Origin: Algoriphagus resistens
Lineage (GTDB): Bacteria; Bacteroidota; Bacteroidia; Cytophagales; Cyclobacteriaceae
Length of the DNA: 64,000 nucleotides
Assembly: GCF_001442615.1 (NCBI RefSeq)
Contig: NZ_LMXN01000003.1
Location: 62,001 to 126,000, forward strand
Reading direction: 5' to 3'
A program made the position numbers and the translations under genes. This document shows positions 44,306 through 53,742 of this stretch, one piece after another; the stretch's first letter is position 1; the number at the start of each line of letters is the position of its first letter. The notes beneath the pieces were generated by a model, which did no database searches, was not told the DNA's origin, and saw nothing but the letters and a program-made list of their open reading frames with translations.

Positions 44306-45046
44306 TATTGCATATTTCATCTCCTCTGTTACATTATAAATTACAGGCATTTTACCTTTCCACTTACTCCACATTTGATCATCTGATACAAGTGCTGTCA
44401 TAAAATGCCCTACATTTACGCGGCTGGTTTTCCCTGGATCAAAAATTGCACTTCTTGTAGGTGAATTGTGCAAAGAATACGCTGACACCTTTGCTTCGTC
44501 AATTAAAGTATCTGGTCTGACGACGACCCATTCAATAAACCGATTATTCTGACCTATTTTTATCCTTAAATAGTCTGCCGCTTTTTCATTGTCTTGATGT
44601 GGGGGAAGAAATAACCTAACCAATCCTATCACAAGTTTTTGTCCTGTTGAAAGAGGTTCATCTAAATCTCTGTTAGCGTTTCCTGCTGTATTCATTAAAA
44701 CAAATCTAATGGGCATTTCAAAGGCATTTATTAAAATTGCTTCGCTTATCACGCTTACTGTATCTGCTACAAGCCTTCTGGGTTTACCATAGATTCCCTT
44801 CAACGTCAAATTGTGCCCAAGACAAGACACCACAGAATCACAGTCTGCTAATAATTCTGACATCTCCTCCACGGTGATTTCTGTAATATTCCTTTTGATT
44901 ACTGTCAAATGACCGTCATAACGCCAAGCATCAAAAAAATCACTTGTAGAACGAACGACGACTTTAACACTTCGCCCTGATGCTAAAAGCTGTTCCACCA
45001 AAAGTCTTCCTATTGCCCCGCTTGCTCCAACTACTAATGTTTTCAT
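44249..45046 (-). CDS. NAD(P)-binding atypical short-chain reductase
   Basis: The 265-residue protein starts MKTLVVGASGAIGRLLVEQL, a Rossmann GxxGxxG typical of NAD(P)H-binding atypical SDRs (NmrA/YwnB-like). VVSCLGHN near 91-98 and a downstream VVRPDTLID near 171-179 fit that class. Substrate unknown. The last 18 codons overlap moaA tail to tail by 57 bases, an unusually long convergent overlap, with no room for a terminator between them. Confidence 0.82.
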   Translation of the reverse strand: MKTLVVGASGAIGRLLVEQLLASGRSVKVVVRSTSDFFDAWRYDGHLTVIKRNITEITVEEMSELLADCDSVVSCLGHNLTLKGIYGKPRRLVADTVSVISEAILINAFEMPIRFVLMNTAGNANRDLDEPLSTGQKLVIGLVRLFLPPHQDNEKAADYLRIKIGQNNRFIEWVVVRPDTLIDEAKVSAYSLHNSPTRSAIFDPGKTSRVNVGHFMTALVSDDQMWSKWKGKMPVIYNVTEEMKYAILSSNRNHASIIGMKCWIG

Positions 45047-45215
45047 TATATTTAGATTAGGCTAATGGTCTTCTTACTGCCAATTCTCAACCGAAACAAG
45101 GATTCATCCATGCACCTGATCCCAAAGCTTCGAAGTCTTATTTCGAAGATATTTCAAAACACAAGATCGTCTGTTGCTCTAAAGCCAATAGGTTTAGATT
45201 TACCGGGACTTCACT

Positions 45216-45422
45216 TTATTGCTTTGCTGTTTCAAGCTCCCTTTGATTTTTTAATGTTAGCCCAAAACCGATGGCCAGAAAAGCAATAAAAATTGGATAG
45301 ATGACATAAAAAGATGAATGGGCTGATGGAATTGATAAGCCCAAAGTCAAGAATATATGTAGTATGGATGTAATGATCATTCCCACAGTTCCGATGATAA
45401 AGAATGGATGTAATTTTCGCAT
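45216..45422 (-). CDS. Small two-helix membrane protein, unknown
   Basis: A 68-residue frame, MRKLHPFFIIGTVGMIITSI at the start, with two strong membrane helices (about 7-28 and 36-58) joined by a short SIPSAHSSF loop and a charged tail (KNQRELETAKQ). Composition and topology look like a real small membrane protein and I see no overlapping gene. It is downstream-oriented toward the reductase gene on the same strand. No named family recognised. Confidence 0.55.
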   Translation of the reverse strand: MRKLHPFFIIGTVGMIITSILHIFLTLGLSIPSAHSSFYVIYPIFIAFLAIGFGLTLKNQRELETAKQ

Positions 45423-45774
45423 TTTGTTCGAATTTTATGATCAATTTCTCAATGTTGTTAGGATTTTTGTTTGTATCAACTTGATTTTAAGCTTAAAGGA
45501 TGGGCTTTCCGAAGTCGTCCTCAAAATAAAGATTTTTTTCAATTTTGTTTGTCGTGTTCTTGGTTTTATGCCAATATGAAGGTTTCCATAGGTGATGCCG
45601 ATCCAGAATAGAACTTCACAAACGCTGTATCAAACATGCTCAAAACCTGATTTTTGTCAATAATGGTATTTTTTTCCTACCACTGAGCATTTTCTAAGTG
45701 GATATTCTGGTAGATTTCCACGAATTTTAGAAAATCAAAAAGTTGACGCAAATCCCTAATCGGCAACTCTCACC
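45423..45774. other. Intergenic region before the ebo operon
   Basis: 352 bases without a convincing gene. It is AT-rich and should contain the ebo promoter; TATTTTTT (about 45667-45674) is one base off the -7 consensus but lacks a -33 partner. No RNA gene recognised. Confidence 0.55.
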
Positions 45775-46656
45775 ATGCAAGATCAAGTAAGCGACTATCT
45801 TACCCGATTGCTCCAGTCCCAAAGCAATGCCAAAGGCTTGGACTGGCTGGGTAAGCAAACCCAAATAATCAGCACCACTGCTGTTCCCGTCAAGTTATAT
45901 TTGGCGTTCAGCCAGTCATCCCGATTCTTCAAAAAAGCTAAATTGACCCTCTCCAGGGAGCAGATCGATCAGGCAGATCACCTAACCCCAGGTCTTCAGC
46001 CACAGTTTTGGGATGAGTTGCAAACCGCTCGAACAGTGCTTTTACTAAGCTACCAGGCAGAAAAGGAAACTTGGTTTAATACGATTAACCAGCTCTTCGA
46101 AACTGCCGATATGTACGAGCACCAGGCACTTTTTGCAGCCTTGCCGGTTTTACCTTTTCAGGAAGATTTGATACCAAGGGCAATTGATGGGCTAAGGACG
46201 AATATTTCGTTGGTATTCGATGCGATTGCTTTGAATAATCCTTTTCCTGCAAAATATTTCCCCCAGGCCAATTGGAATCAACTGGTGTTGAAAGCGATCT
46301 TTATGCAGCGTCCATTGTATAGAATTAAAGGTTTGGAAGAAAGAAGAAACCCTGCGCTGGCTGCTATAGCGCGTGATTTTGCGCATGAACGCTGGGCAGC
46401 AGGAAGAGATGTAATGCCTGAGATCTGGCGATTGGTATCTCCTTTTGTTGATGAAAACTATTTGGCTGATCTAAAGAAAACCTTACAAACACAGGATAAT
46501 CTTCAGATGAAAGCGGCGCTTTTGGCTTTAAGAGAATCTGCATATCTGCCTGCACAAGAACTCTTGGAGTCTTACCCCAATCAAGTCTCCACATTAGATA
46601 TGGATACCCTTGCTTGGGAAAGCATTGGTTCAGAATTCCAAAGAACCCGGGTATAA
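45775..46656 (+). CDS. eboA: EboA family protein
   Basis: A 293-residue, mostly helical, soluble protein without signal peptide. It begins MQDQVSDYLTRLLQSQSN and has LPFQEDLIPRAIDGLRTN near 128-145 and HERWAAGRDVMPEIW near 205-219, as in EboA proteins. Biochemical function is unknown. It opens a six-gene operon whose order A-B-C-D-E-F matches the ebo operons of other Bacteroidota and cyanobacteria, which supports the name strongly. eboB starts 40 bases later. Confidence 0.86.
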   Translation: MQDQVSDYLTRLLQSQSNAKGLDWLGKQTQIISTTAVPVKLYLAFSQSSRFFKKAKLTLSREQIDQADHLTPGLQPQFWDELQTARTVLLLSYQAEKETWFNTINQLFETADMYEHQALFAALPVLPFQEDLIPRAIDGLRTNISLVFDAIALNNPFPAKYFPQANWNQLVLKAIFMQRPLYRIKGLEERRNPALAAIARDFAHERWAAGRDVMPEIWRLVSPFVDENYLADLKKTLQTQDNLQMKAALLALRESAYLPAQELLESYPNQVSTLDMDTLAWESIGSEFQRTRV

Positions 46657-46696
46657 TCCCTAATTTTACATTCTCCTACTTTAAATTCAACTACCT

Positions 46697-47602
46697 ATGT
46701 ATATAGATCCACATATCCACGTCGTATCCCGAACCACCGATGACTATGAAGCCATGCGGAAAGCTGGTATTGTAGCAGTGATTGAACCTGCATTTTGGCT
46801 GGGACAGCCACGCACGGAAGTTGGGAGTTTCAAAGATTATTTCAGCACTTTGGTGGGCTGGGAGCGTTTTCGCGCCAGTCAATTTGGGATAGTACATTAC
46901 TGCACAATGGGTTTGAATTCAAAAGAGGCAAATAACGAAGCGTTGGCTGAGCAGGTGATGGAGCTATTGCCACTGTATGTGGGAAAAGAAGGTGTTGTTG
47001 CTATTGGTGAGATCGGTTACGATGATCAGACTGAAGCTGAAGATAAGTTTTACAGGCTGCAGCTGGAGTTGGCCAAGGATGTTGATCTTCCTGTACTTAT
47101 TCACACGCCACATCGGGATAAAAGAAAAGGCACCATCCGCAGTATGGATGTTTCAGAAGAACATGGTCTTGATCCAAAGATGGTCATCGTTGATCATAAC
47201 AATGAGGAGACTGTGAAAGAAGTTTTGGAACGTGGTTATTACGCAGGATTTACAATTTATCCACATACCAAAATGGGTTCTGAACGCATGGTAGAAATTG
47301 TGAGGCAATATGGTCCAGAGCGCATAATTGTCAATTCCGCCGCGGATTGGGGTATTTCTGATCCTTTGGCTGTGCCAAAAACTGCTGACCTGATGCGCAA
47401 ATCCGGAATTCCTGAAGAACATATCAAATTAGTAACCTACCAAAATGCGCTTACTGCCTTTGGACAAAGTGGACAAATGGATGAGCAGGACTGGTTAAAC
47501 GCCGCGCCGTTGGATCAAACCAAAAAAATGAGTGGAAATTCTGTACTCCGGGGCGGCCAAACCCCCAGGGTAGAAGGACCATCTGATATCGTAGAAAATT
47601 AA
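46697..47602 (+). CDS. eboB: TatD-like metal-dependent hydrolase EboB
   Basis: A 301-residue TIM-barrel hydrolase. Metal ligands typical of TatD/amidohydrolases are present: DPHIH at 4-8, EIGYDD near 107-112, HTPHRDK near 135-141, VDHNNEETV near 158-166 and the Asp of NSAADWG near 213-219. The substrate in ebo systems is unknown. It is 2 bases before eboC. Cytoplasmic, no signal peptide. Confidence 0.88.
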   Translation: MYIDPHIHVVSRTTDDYEAMRKAGIVAVIEPAFWLGQPRTEVGSFKDYFSTLVGWERFRASQFGIVHYCTMGLNSKEANNEALAEQVMELLPLYVGKEGVVAIGEIGYDDQTEAEDKFYRLQLELAKDVDLPVLIHTPHRDKRKGTIRSMDVSEEHGLDPKMVIVDHNNEETVKEVLERGYYAGFTIYPHTKMGSERMVEIVRQYGPERIIVNSAADWGISDPLAVPKTADLMRKSGIPEEHIKLVTYQNALTAFGQSGQMDEQDWLNAAPLDQTKKMSGNSVLRGGQTPRVEGPSDIVEN

Positions 47603-47604
47603 TT

Positions 47605-48519
47605 ATGGGCTCTTCCCGTCTTTTCGCCTATATACAACTCACCCGTCCGGCTAATGTAGTCACTGCTATCGCAGATATTTGGGCGGGCTTTGCCATTGCC
47701 GGCACATGGACACTACTAGTAGCTGATTGGGGATCAGGCACTCATGAACTTCTAATAAACCTAGGCTGGCTTTCATTGAGTACAATTGGATTGTATGCTG
47801 GAGGAGTTGCGTTTAATGATGTTTTTGATGCTGAGCTGGATGCCGTAGAAAGACCCGAAAGACCGATTCCAAGCGGAAGAGTAAGCAGAAAATCTGCTGC
47901 TTGGATGTCACTTCTCCTTATACTAATCGGAGTTTTAGCAGCCGCTCAGGTAAATCTGGTCTCTGCCGGTATTGCGCTGGCTGTTGCTTTTCTGGCCGTG
48001 CTTTATGATTACTGGGGAAAGCACCAGCATTTCTTGGGTCCGATAAATATGGGACTTTGCCGGACCGGCAATTTACTTCTCGGTATTTCAGTGGTCCCTG
48101 AAAGTTTACTCACATTTTGGCCTTTGGGACTACTCCCTTTGATCTACGTGGCTGCCATTACCATGATCAGCCGTGGGGAAGTACATGGCAAAAACAGAAT
48201 GGCGCTTTACACAGGCTTGTTAATGTATGTGTTTGTGATTGTTACAATTGGAAGCATGCCGATCTTACATAATACTGAGATTTGGGAGGTATTGCCCTTT
48301 CTCGCCTTACTCAGCTACATGGTTTTCCCACCTTTGATCAAAGCTATCCGTACACACGATCCAAAATTGATTGGTAAATCAGTCAAAGCTGCCGTTATTT
48401 CTCTGATTATTGTCAACTCATCACTTGCAGCTGCATTTGCAGGATGGAAGATTGGAATAATTGTATTATTGTTGCTGCCAATTTCTCTTTGGCTAGCCAA
48501 AAAATTTGCTGTTACCTGA
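47605..48519 (+). CDS. eboC: UbiA-family prenyltransferase EboC
   Basis: A 304-residue integral membrane protein of UbiA type with about eight to nine helices. The first Asp-rich motif is FNDVFDAELDAVERPERPIP near 72-91 and a second, weaker one is LYDYWGKHQ near 133-141. UbiA enzymes attach prenyl chains to aromatic or other acceptors, so the ebo product probably includes a lipid-linked step. It is preceded by eboB (2-base gap) and followed after 71 bases by eboD. Confidence 0.9.
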   Translation: MGSSRLFAYIQLTRPANVVTAIADIWAGFAIAGTWTLLVADWGSGTHELLINLGWLSLSTIGLYAGGVAFNDVFDAELDAVERPERPIPSGRVSRKSAAWMSLLLILIGVLAAAQVNLVSAGIALAVAFLAVLYDYWGKHQHFLGPINMGLCRTGNLLLGISVVPESLLTFWPLGLLPLIYVAAITMISRGEVHGKNRMALYTGLLMYVFVIVTIGSMPILHNTEIWEVLPFLALLSYMVFPPLIKAIRTHDPKLIGKSVKAAVISLIIVNSSLAAAFAGWKIGIIVLLLLPISLWLAKKFAVT

Positions 48520-48590
48520 GGTAAAATAAACTTATTGGAGTTTGGAATTGTATTATTCCAAACAACAGCGCCTGCAGTCACCTATTTCCT

Positions 48591-49745
48591 ATGAATACCA
48601 TTATCCAACAAAAGTTTTCCGTACCGTATCAGTACCCCGTATGCTTCACTGAAGATGTCTTTGATCCTGCAAGTGATTTATTTGTAGACCTGTTGGCAAA
48701 AGATAGACTGTCCAAAGTGTTGTTTGTTTTAGATGAGGGAGTTTCTCAGGCTCATCCTGGTATTTTGGATCAGATCAAAGTTTACGCCCAGGCGCATACG
48801 GATAGGTTTATTTTGGCTTCAGACCCTATCGTGGTACCTGGCGGTGAAGCCAGCAAAAACGATGAAGCGATCTACAAACAAATTGTGGAAGCAACTCATT
48901 TGTATGGAATAGACCGCCATTCGTACCTAGCCGTAATTGGTGGGGGAGCAGTAATCGACATGGTTGGTTTCGCCGCCGCGATCTCCCATCGAGGGATTCG
49001 TTTGATCCGTATTCCTACTACTGTACTTTCGCAAAATGATTCTGCGGTAGGGGTGAAAAATTCCGTGAACGCCTTCGGAAAAAAGAATTACCTAGGCACA
49101 TTTACTCCTCCTTATGCTGTTTTAAATGATTTTAATTTCCTAAAAACTCTGGACGATAGGGATTGGAGGTCAGGGATTTCTGAGGCAATCAAGGTGGCAC
49201 TCATCAAGGATTTGAGCTTTTTCACCTGGATGGAAGCGAATGCTTCTGCCCTTGCAGAACGAGATATGGAACCGATGAAAAAACTGATCATCCGATGCGC
49301 ACAGATGCATTTGGATCATATTTCAGGCAGTGATCCTTTCGAATTTGGCTCCTCTAGACCTTTGGATTTTGGGCACTGGGCAGCGCACAAATTAGAACAT
49401 CTGAGCAGATTCCGTATCCGCCATGGCGAGGCGGTGGCTATAGGAATAGTCTTAGACTCTACCTATTCGCATCTAAAGGGATGGATCTCGGCGGAGGACC
49501 TGAATAGGATTGTAACACTTTTTAAGCACTTAGGGTTTGAGCTATTTGCGCCAGAGCTGGCCGGAGAAAACCTGATAAAAGGTCTTCAAGAATTCCAAGA
49601 GCATCTTGGAGGACAATTAACAATCATGCTTTTGACCAAACTTGGCAAAGGCGAAGAAGTGCATCATATGGATCATGCACTTATATTCAAAGCTGTTGAC
49701 ATGCTAAAAGATTTTCAAAGAAACGGCACTTTAATCAACAGCTAG
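48591..49745 (+). CDS. eboD: EboD, sugar-phosphate cyclase of the dehydroquinate-synthase superfamily
   Basis: A 384-residue protein with the NAD-binding GGGAVIDMVGFAAA near 120-133, the Lys-rich VGVKNSVNAFGKKN near 151-164 and metal ligands: Glu in ISEAIKVALIKD near 197-208, His of FGHWAAHKLEH near 262-272 and His of RHGEAVAIGI near 277-286. The fold is that of 3-dehydroquinate synthase, but the ebo context and divergent active-site surroundings argue for a distinct cyclase rather than shikimate AroB. Product unknown. eboE follows after 23 bases. Confidence 0.86.
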   Translation: MNTIIQQKFSVPYQYPVCFTEDVFDPASDLFVDLLAKDRLSKVLFVLDEGVSQAHPGILDQIKVYAQAHTDRFILASDPIVVPGGEASKNDEAIYKQIVEATHLYGIDRHSYLAVIGGGAVIDMVGFAAAISHRGIRLIRIPTTVLSQNDSAVGVKNSVNAFGKKNYLGTFTPPYAVLNDFNFLKTLDDRDWRSGISEAIKVALIKDLSFFTWMEANASALAERDMEPMKKLIIRCAQMHLDHISGSDPFEFGSSRPLDFGHWAAHKLEHLSRFRIRHGEAVAIGIVLDSTYSHLKGWISAEDLNRIVTLFKHLGFELFAPELAGENLIKGLQEFQEHLGGQLTIMLLTKLGKGEEVHHMDHALIFKAVDMLKDFQRNGTLINS

Positions 49746-49768
49746 TTCACCTAAAATCTAGTTCATTT

Positions 49769-50980
49769 ATGGAAATCAAAGGTTTTCAACTCACTTATTG
49801 CAGCAATATTCATCCTGGAGAAACCTGGGATGCGACTTTTGAAAACCTGAAAAAGTACATTCCCGAGATTAAAGAACGACTGGGTTCGAACAAAGCATTG
49901 GGAATTGGACTTCGTCTGTCAAATGAGGCGAGTTTGATGCTGGAAAATCCATCCAATCTTCAGGAATTCCAACAGTGGCTTGCTGATGAAAATGCTTATG
50001 TTTTCACTTTAAATGGGTTTCCTTACGGAGATTTCCACCGGACTACTGTGAAAGACCAGGTTCATTTTCCAGATTGGACTACCACAGATCGCCGGGACTA
50101 TACAATTCGCTCGTTTCGGATTCTAGCCCAGCTATTACCCGAAGGGCTTGATGGGGGGATTTCCACATCACCCATCTCTTATAGACATTGGTTTAAGAAT
50201 GAAAGTGACTTAAATGCCGGAATGGAAGTTGCCACCAAGCATTTGCTGGAAGTGGTGACGGTATTGGCCGAAATCAAAAAGCAAACGGGGAAGACCCTCC
50301 ACCTAGACATTGAGCCGGAACCGGATGGGATTTTGGAGAATTCTGATGAAATGGTCTGGCTTTTTTCTGATTGGCTATTGCCCATAGGAAAACCTTGGCT
50401 TGCCGGGAAATTAGATATTTCGCAAGAGCAGGCTGAGGTTCTTTTAAAGGAACACATACAGGTTTGTTATGATGTCTGCCACTTTGCGATAGTCTATGAA
50501 AGACCAGAAGATACCTTCGCAAGGTTTGAAAAAGCTGGCATCAAAATCGGTAAGATCCAGATTTCTGCTGCGCTCAAAGCATTGGTTCCAGATTCGCAGG
50601 AAGCCCGTGATTTGTTGAAAGTAAATCTTTTAGCCTTTGAAGAATCCACCTACCTACATCAGGTGGTTGCCAAAGCCAAGGACGGCAGCCTGCACTCCTA
50701 TTCTGATTTACCCGATGCATTGAAAGCTTTGGATTCCACGGAAGAAAAGGAATGGAGAATCCATTTTCACGTCCCCGTTTTTTTGGATAATTACGGTTCG
50801 TTGGCATCTACACAGGATCATATTTTAATTGTGCTTAATGAAATTTTAAAAGATCCTTCATTGACTAATCATCTTGAAGTGGAAACATACACATGGGAGG
50901 TTTTGCCTGAAAATTCGCGCCTGCCTATAGGCGAGTCCATTGCTCGGGAGCTAGCGTGGGTAATCGAAAAAATGAAATGA
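49769..50980 (+). CDS. eboE: EboE, TIM-barrel metabolite protein
   Basis: A 403-residue protein of xylose-isomerase-like TIM-barrel fold. The opening LTYCSNIHPGETWDATFENL near 9-28 is characteristic of EboE. Acidic and histidine residues that can bind metal occur in LHLDIEPEPDG near 174-184 and VCYDVCHFAI near 231-240. Enzymatic activity is not established. The eboF start is 1 base after its stop. Confidence 0.88.
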   Translation: MEIKGFQLTYCSNIHPGETWDATFENLKKYIPEIKERLGSNKALGIGLRLSNEASLMLENPSNLQEFQQWLADENAYVFTLNGFPYGDFHRTTVKDQVHFPDWTTTDRRDYTIRSFRILAQLLPEGLDGGISTSPISYRHWFKNESDLNAGMEVATKHLLEVVTVLAEIKKQTGKTLHLDIEPEPDGILENSDEMVWLFSDWLLPIGKPWLAGKLDISQEQAEVLLKEHIQVCYDVCHFAIVYERPEDTFARFEKAGIKIGKIQISAALKALVPDSQEARDLLKVNLLAFEESTYLHQVVAKAKDGSLHSYSDLPDALKALDSTEEKEWRIHFHVPVFLDNYGSLASTQDHILIVLNEILKDPSLTNHLEVETYTWEVLPENSRLPIGESIARELAWVIEKMK

Positions 50981-50981
50981 A

Positions 50982-52355
50982 ATGAAGAAAACCGTTGTCC
51001 TAGATATCGTCGCACTTTCTCCCCGGGTTATTGGAGAGTATACACCTTTCCTGAAAAAGTGGATTGAAAAAGGCAAGCAGGCGGTAATTGAGCCGGTTTT
51101 ACCAGCCGTGACCTGTGCTGCACAATCCGTATACTTAACTGGAAAAATGCCAGGTGAAAACGGGATTGTTGGCAACGGATGGTACTTTCAAGAAGAATGT
51201 GAAATCAAATTTTGGAGACAATCAAACAAGCTGGTACAGTCGCCAAAAGTCTGGGAAATACTTAAAAAAGAAGATCCCACTTTCACTGTTGCCAATATGT
51301 TTTGGTGGTACAATATGTATTCCAGCGCTGATTTTGCAGTGACTCCTAGGCCTTTATATCTTGCCGATGGTAGGAAAGAACCCGACTGTCATAGCCAGCC
51401 AATGGAATTACGCGACCGTCTTCAGAAGGAATTGGGACAATTTCCACTTTTTTCCTTTTGGGGCCCCAATGCAAGTATCGAATCAAGTAAGTGGATCGCA
51501 GAAGCTTCCAAGAAAGTAGACGAATGGCATAATCCAACGCTGAATTTGATCTACATCCCCCATCTGGATTATTCCCTTCAGAAGTATGGAATTGATTTTG
51601 AGAAAATCGGAAAGTATCTGAAAGAGGTAGATGAGCTTGCCGAAGACTTGATTTCTTATTTTGAAAAACAGGGCACACAGGTGATTTTGCTCTCTGAATA
51701 TGCGATTACTTCGGTAAGCAAGCCCGTTCATTTAAACCGCATTTTTAGAAAACAAGGGTGGATCCAGGTGAAAGATGAGCGTGGGCTAGAGACTTTGGAC
51801 GCAGGAACTTCCAAGGCCTTTGCCGTGGCAGATCATCAAGTGGCACATGTGCATGTTAACGATCCTGCAATTCTGCCCAAGGTAAAAAAGCTTTTGGAAG
51901 AGACTCCAGGTGTAGAGTTGGTTCTGGATGAAGAAGGAAAAAAGAAGCACCAAATAAATCATACGCGCTCTGGGGATTTGGTTGTGATGGCGGACAAAGA
52001 TTCCTGGTTCACCTATTATTTCTGGCTCGATGATGCGAAGGCTCCAGACTATGCCCGTTGTGTGGATATTCACAAAAAGCCTGGCTATGATCCAGTTGAA
52101 CTTGTTTTGAATCCGGATATTAAAATCCCCATACTTACAGTTGGATCAAAAGTGCTAAAGAAAAAGCTAGGTTTCCGGTACTTGATGGATGTCATTCCGC
52201 TGGATGCTACTTTAGTGAAAGGCGCTCACGGTAGATTGAGTGAGGATGACCTGGATAAGCCTCTGTTAGTAGCAAATGAGAATTTAATAAGTCAAAAGAC
52301 CATGAAGCCCACAGCGGTTTTTGATGTGATTTTAAAAGCTGTGAGAGGAAATTGA
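50982..52355 (+). CDS. eboF: EboF, alkaline-phosphatase-superfamily phosphodiesterase-like protein
   Basis: A 457-residue protein of nucleotide pyrophosphatase/phosphodiesterase type. The nucleophile region AVTCAAQSVYLTGKMPGENG near 43-62 contains the Thr nucleophile; metal ligands are suggested by IPHLDYSLQKYG near 191-202, VADHQVAHVHVN near 284-295 and the late KGAHGRL near 418-424. No signal peptide is seen, so it probably acts in the cytoplasm. Last gene of the ebo operon; gldB follows after 123 bases. Confidence 0.87.
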   Translation: MKKTVVLDIVALSPRVIGEYTPFLKKWIEKGKQAVIEPVLPAVTCAAQSVYLTGKMPGENGIVGNGWYFQEECEIKFWRQSNKLVQSPKVWEILKKEDPTFTVANMFWWYNMYSSADFAVTPRPLYLADGRKEPDCHSQPMELRDRLQKELGQFPLFSFWGPNASIESSKWIAEASKKVDEWHNPTLNLIYIPHLDYSLQKYGIDFEKIGKYLKEVDELAEDLISYFEKQGTQVILLSEYAITSVSKPVHLNRIFRKQGWIQVKDERGLETLDAGTSKAFAVADHQVAHVHVNDPAILPKVKKLLEETPGVELVLDEEGKKKHQINHTRSGDLVVMADKDSWFTYYFWLDDAKAPDYARCVDIHKKPGYDPVELVLNPDIKIPILTVGSKVLKKKLGFRYLMDVIPLDATLVKGAHGRLSEDDLDKPLLVANENLISQKTMKPTAVFDVILKAVRGN

Positions 52356-52478
52356 TTTAAGATTGAAGATTTAAATGGGATCGGATGAAAGTAGCTGGCA
52401 TACTTATCAAATAATGCTAATTGGCAATTCGTTGAGTCTGTTACCTTTCCAATTTCTATTTTTGACAAAAACTGATTC

Positions 52479-53492
52479 ATGCGCAATCTAACAACACGAT
52501 ATTTATTCCTTCCTTTACTTCTACTTTTTGCTTTCGCCTGCGGCAAAAAGGATGAAAGCTGTGAGCTATCACAGGAAATAATGGATCAAGATCTGTCTGT
52601 CACTATCAGCCGATTAGAAAAGGATTTTTTCAATGCAAAATCAACAGAGGAATTCAAATACCTATTTGAAGAACATCCAGAGTTTACCAAAGAATACCTG
52701 CAGATGGATCTCTATCCAAACTCCGATTCATTAGCTGCTGAGCTTCTTGCGATCCATCAAGATTCCTCCATGAATGTGTTATATGATTCTGTCAAAGTAG
52801 TTTTTAGCGATATTTCAGAAGTAGAAAAAGAACTTGAAAATGCCTTCAAAGCCATAAAATATAACTTCCCCGAATTTCAGGTACCAAAAGTTTACACCTT
52901 TGTGTCCGGCTTCAATTCTGATTTGATCGTTACCGATGATTTGATTGTCATAGGACTCGATTATTTTCTACCACCCACACATACATTCCAACCTGAACTT
53001 CCTAGATATATGGCCGAGCGATACGATAAGCCATACATCGTTCCGATGATTGTGATGGCTATTTCTGCAAGATATAATCAAACCGATCCATTGGACAATA
53101 CGCTGCTGGCAGAGATGATTTATTACGGCAAAACCTATCATTTCACCAAAGCGATTTTGCCCTGCACCTCGGATCAATACATCATAGGCTACCCCCCTGA
53201 AGCGATTGCTGAGAGCTTTGACAATGAGGAATTAATCTGGTCACATTTTGTGGAAAATGAATTGCTCTATGAGACAAACCCATTTGAAATCAGAAAATAC
53301 ATAGGGGAAGCTCCCTTTACAGATGCGATCAGTACGAAAGCCCCAGGTCGATTGGGGCGCTGGCTCGGATGGAATATCGTGGATGACTATCAATTTAATC
53401 TGGATGTCCCTTTGGATATGTTAATGGCTGAGTCAGATGCCAGGAAGATTTTCGGAGAGTCTGGCTATAGGCCAAGGAAGGTAAATGAGTAA
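52479..53492 (+). CDS. gldB: Gliding motility lipoprotein GldB
   Basis: A 337-residue lipoprotein with lipobox FAFAC (Cys near 21). Family blocks include RLEKDFFNAKS near 47-57, VSGFNSDLIVTDDLIVIGLDYFLP split across about 143-165, and the end LGRWLGWNIVDDY near 288-300. GldB is needed for gliding and type IX secretion in Flavobacterium, though it is also present in non-gliding relatives. It appears to be a single gene here, not beside gldC. It is convergent with the fasciclin gene. Confidence 0.9.
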   Translation: MRNLTTRYLFLPLLLLFAFACGKKDESCELSQEIMDQDLSVTISRLEKDFFNAKSTEEFKYLFEEHPEFTKEYLQMDLYPNSDSLAAELLAIHQDSSMNVLYDSVKVVFSDISEVEKELENAFKAIKYNFPEFQVPKVYTFVSGFNSDLIVTDDLIVIGLDYFLPPTHTFQPELPRYMAERYDKPYIVPMIVMAISARYNQTDPLDNTLLAEMIYYGKTYHFTKAILPCTSDQYIIGYPPEAIAESFDNEELIWSHFVENELLYETNPFEIRKYIGEAPFTDAISTKAPGRLGRWLGWNIVDDYQFNLDVPLDMLMAESDARKIFGESGYRPRKVNE

Positions 53493-53686
53493 AAGCTTAA
53501 GTTGGAAGTATCATTGATCAGCTTCCGGAGTTTATCCGCACCTAGATTTATTGAATTAAGGCTCTCAACCTGAAATGAAAAAAAATGTAATCCTCAATAA
53601 GATCAGCGAAAATCATCTCCATTTTTAAGATTTTTCGTACTCTTAGTTCCATCCTTCCTGGTCTTCCTAGTAATTAGAAATGGAAA

Positions 53687-53719
53687 TAAAAAAAAGCGAG
53701 CCTAGAAATCCAGACTCCC
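53687..53719 (-). terminator. Probable terminator of the fasciclin gene
   Basis: On the minus strand GAGTCT pairs with AGGCTC (one G-T wobble) around a short loop and is followed by GC and a run of eight T residues. It begins about 25 bases after the fasciclin stop. Confidence 0.6.
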
Positions 53720-53742
53720 TTTCCTGCTTAAACCAATCCTAA

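Noticed and set aside
45065..45289. 74-codon plus-strand frame before the ebo operon
   Set aside because: It overlaps the more convincing small membrane protein on the minus strand and has no recognisable character.
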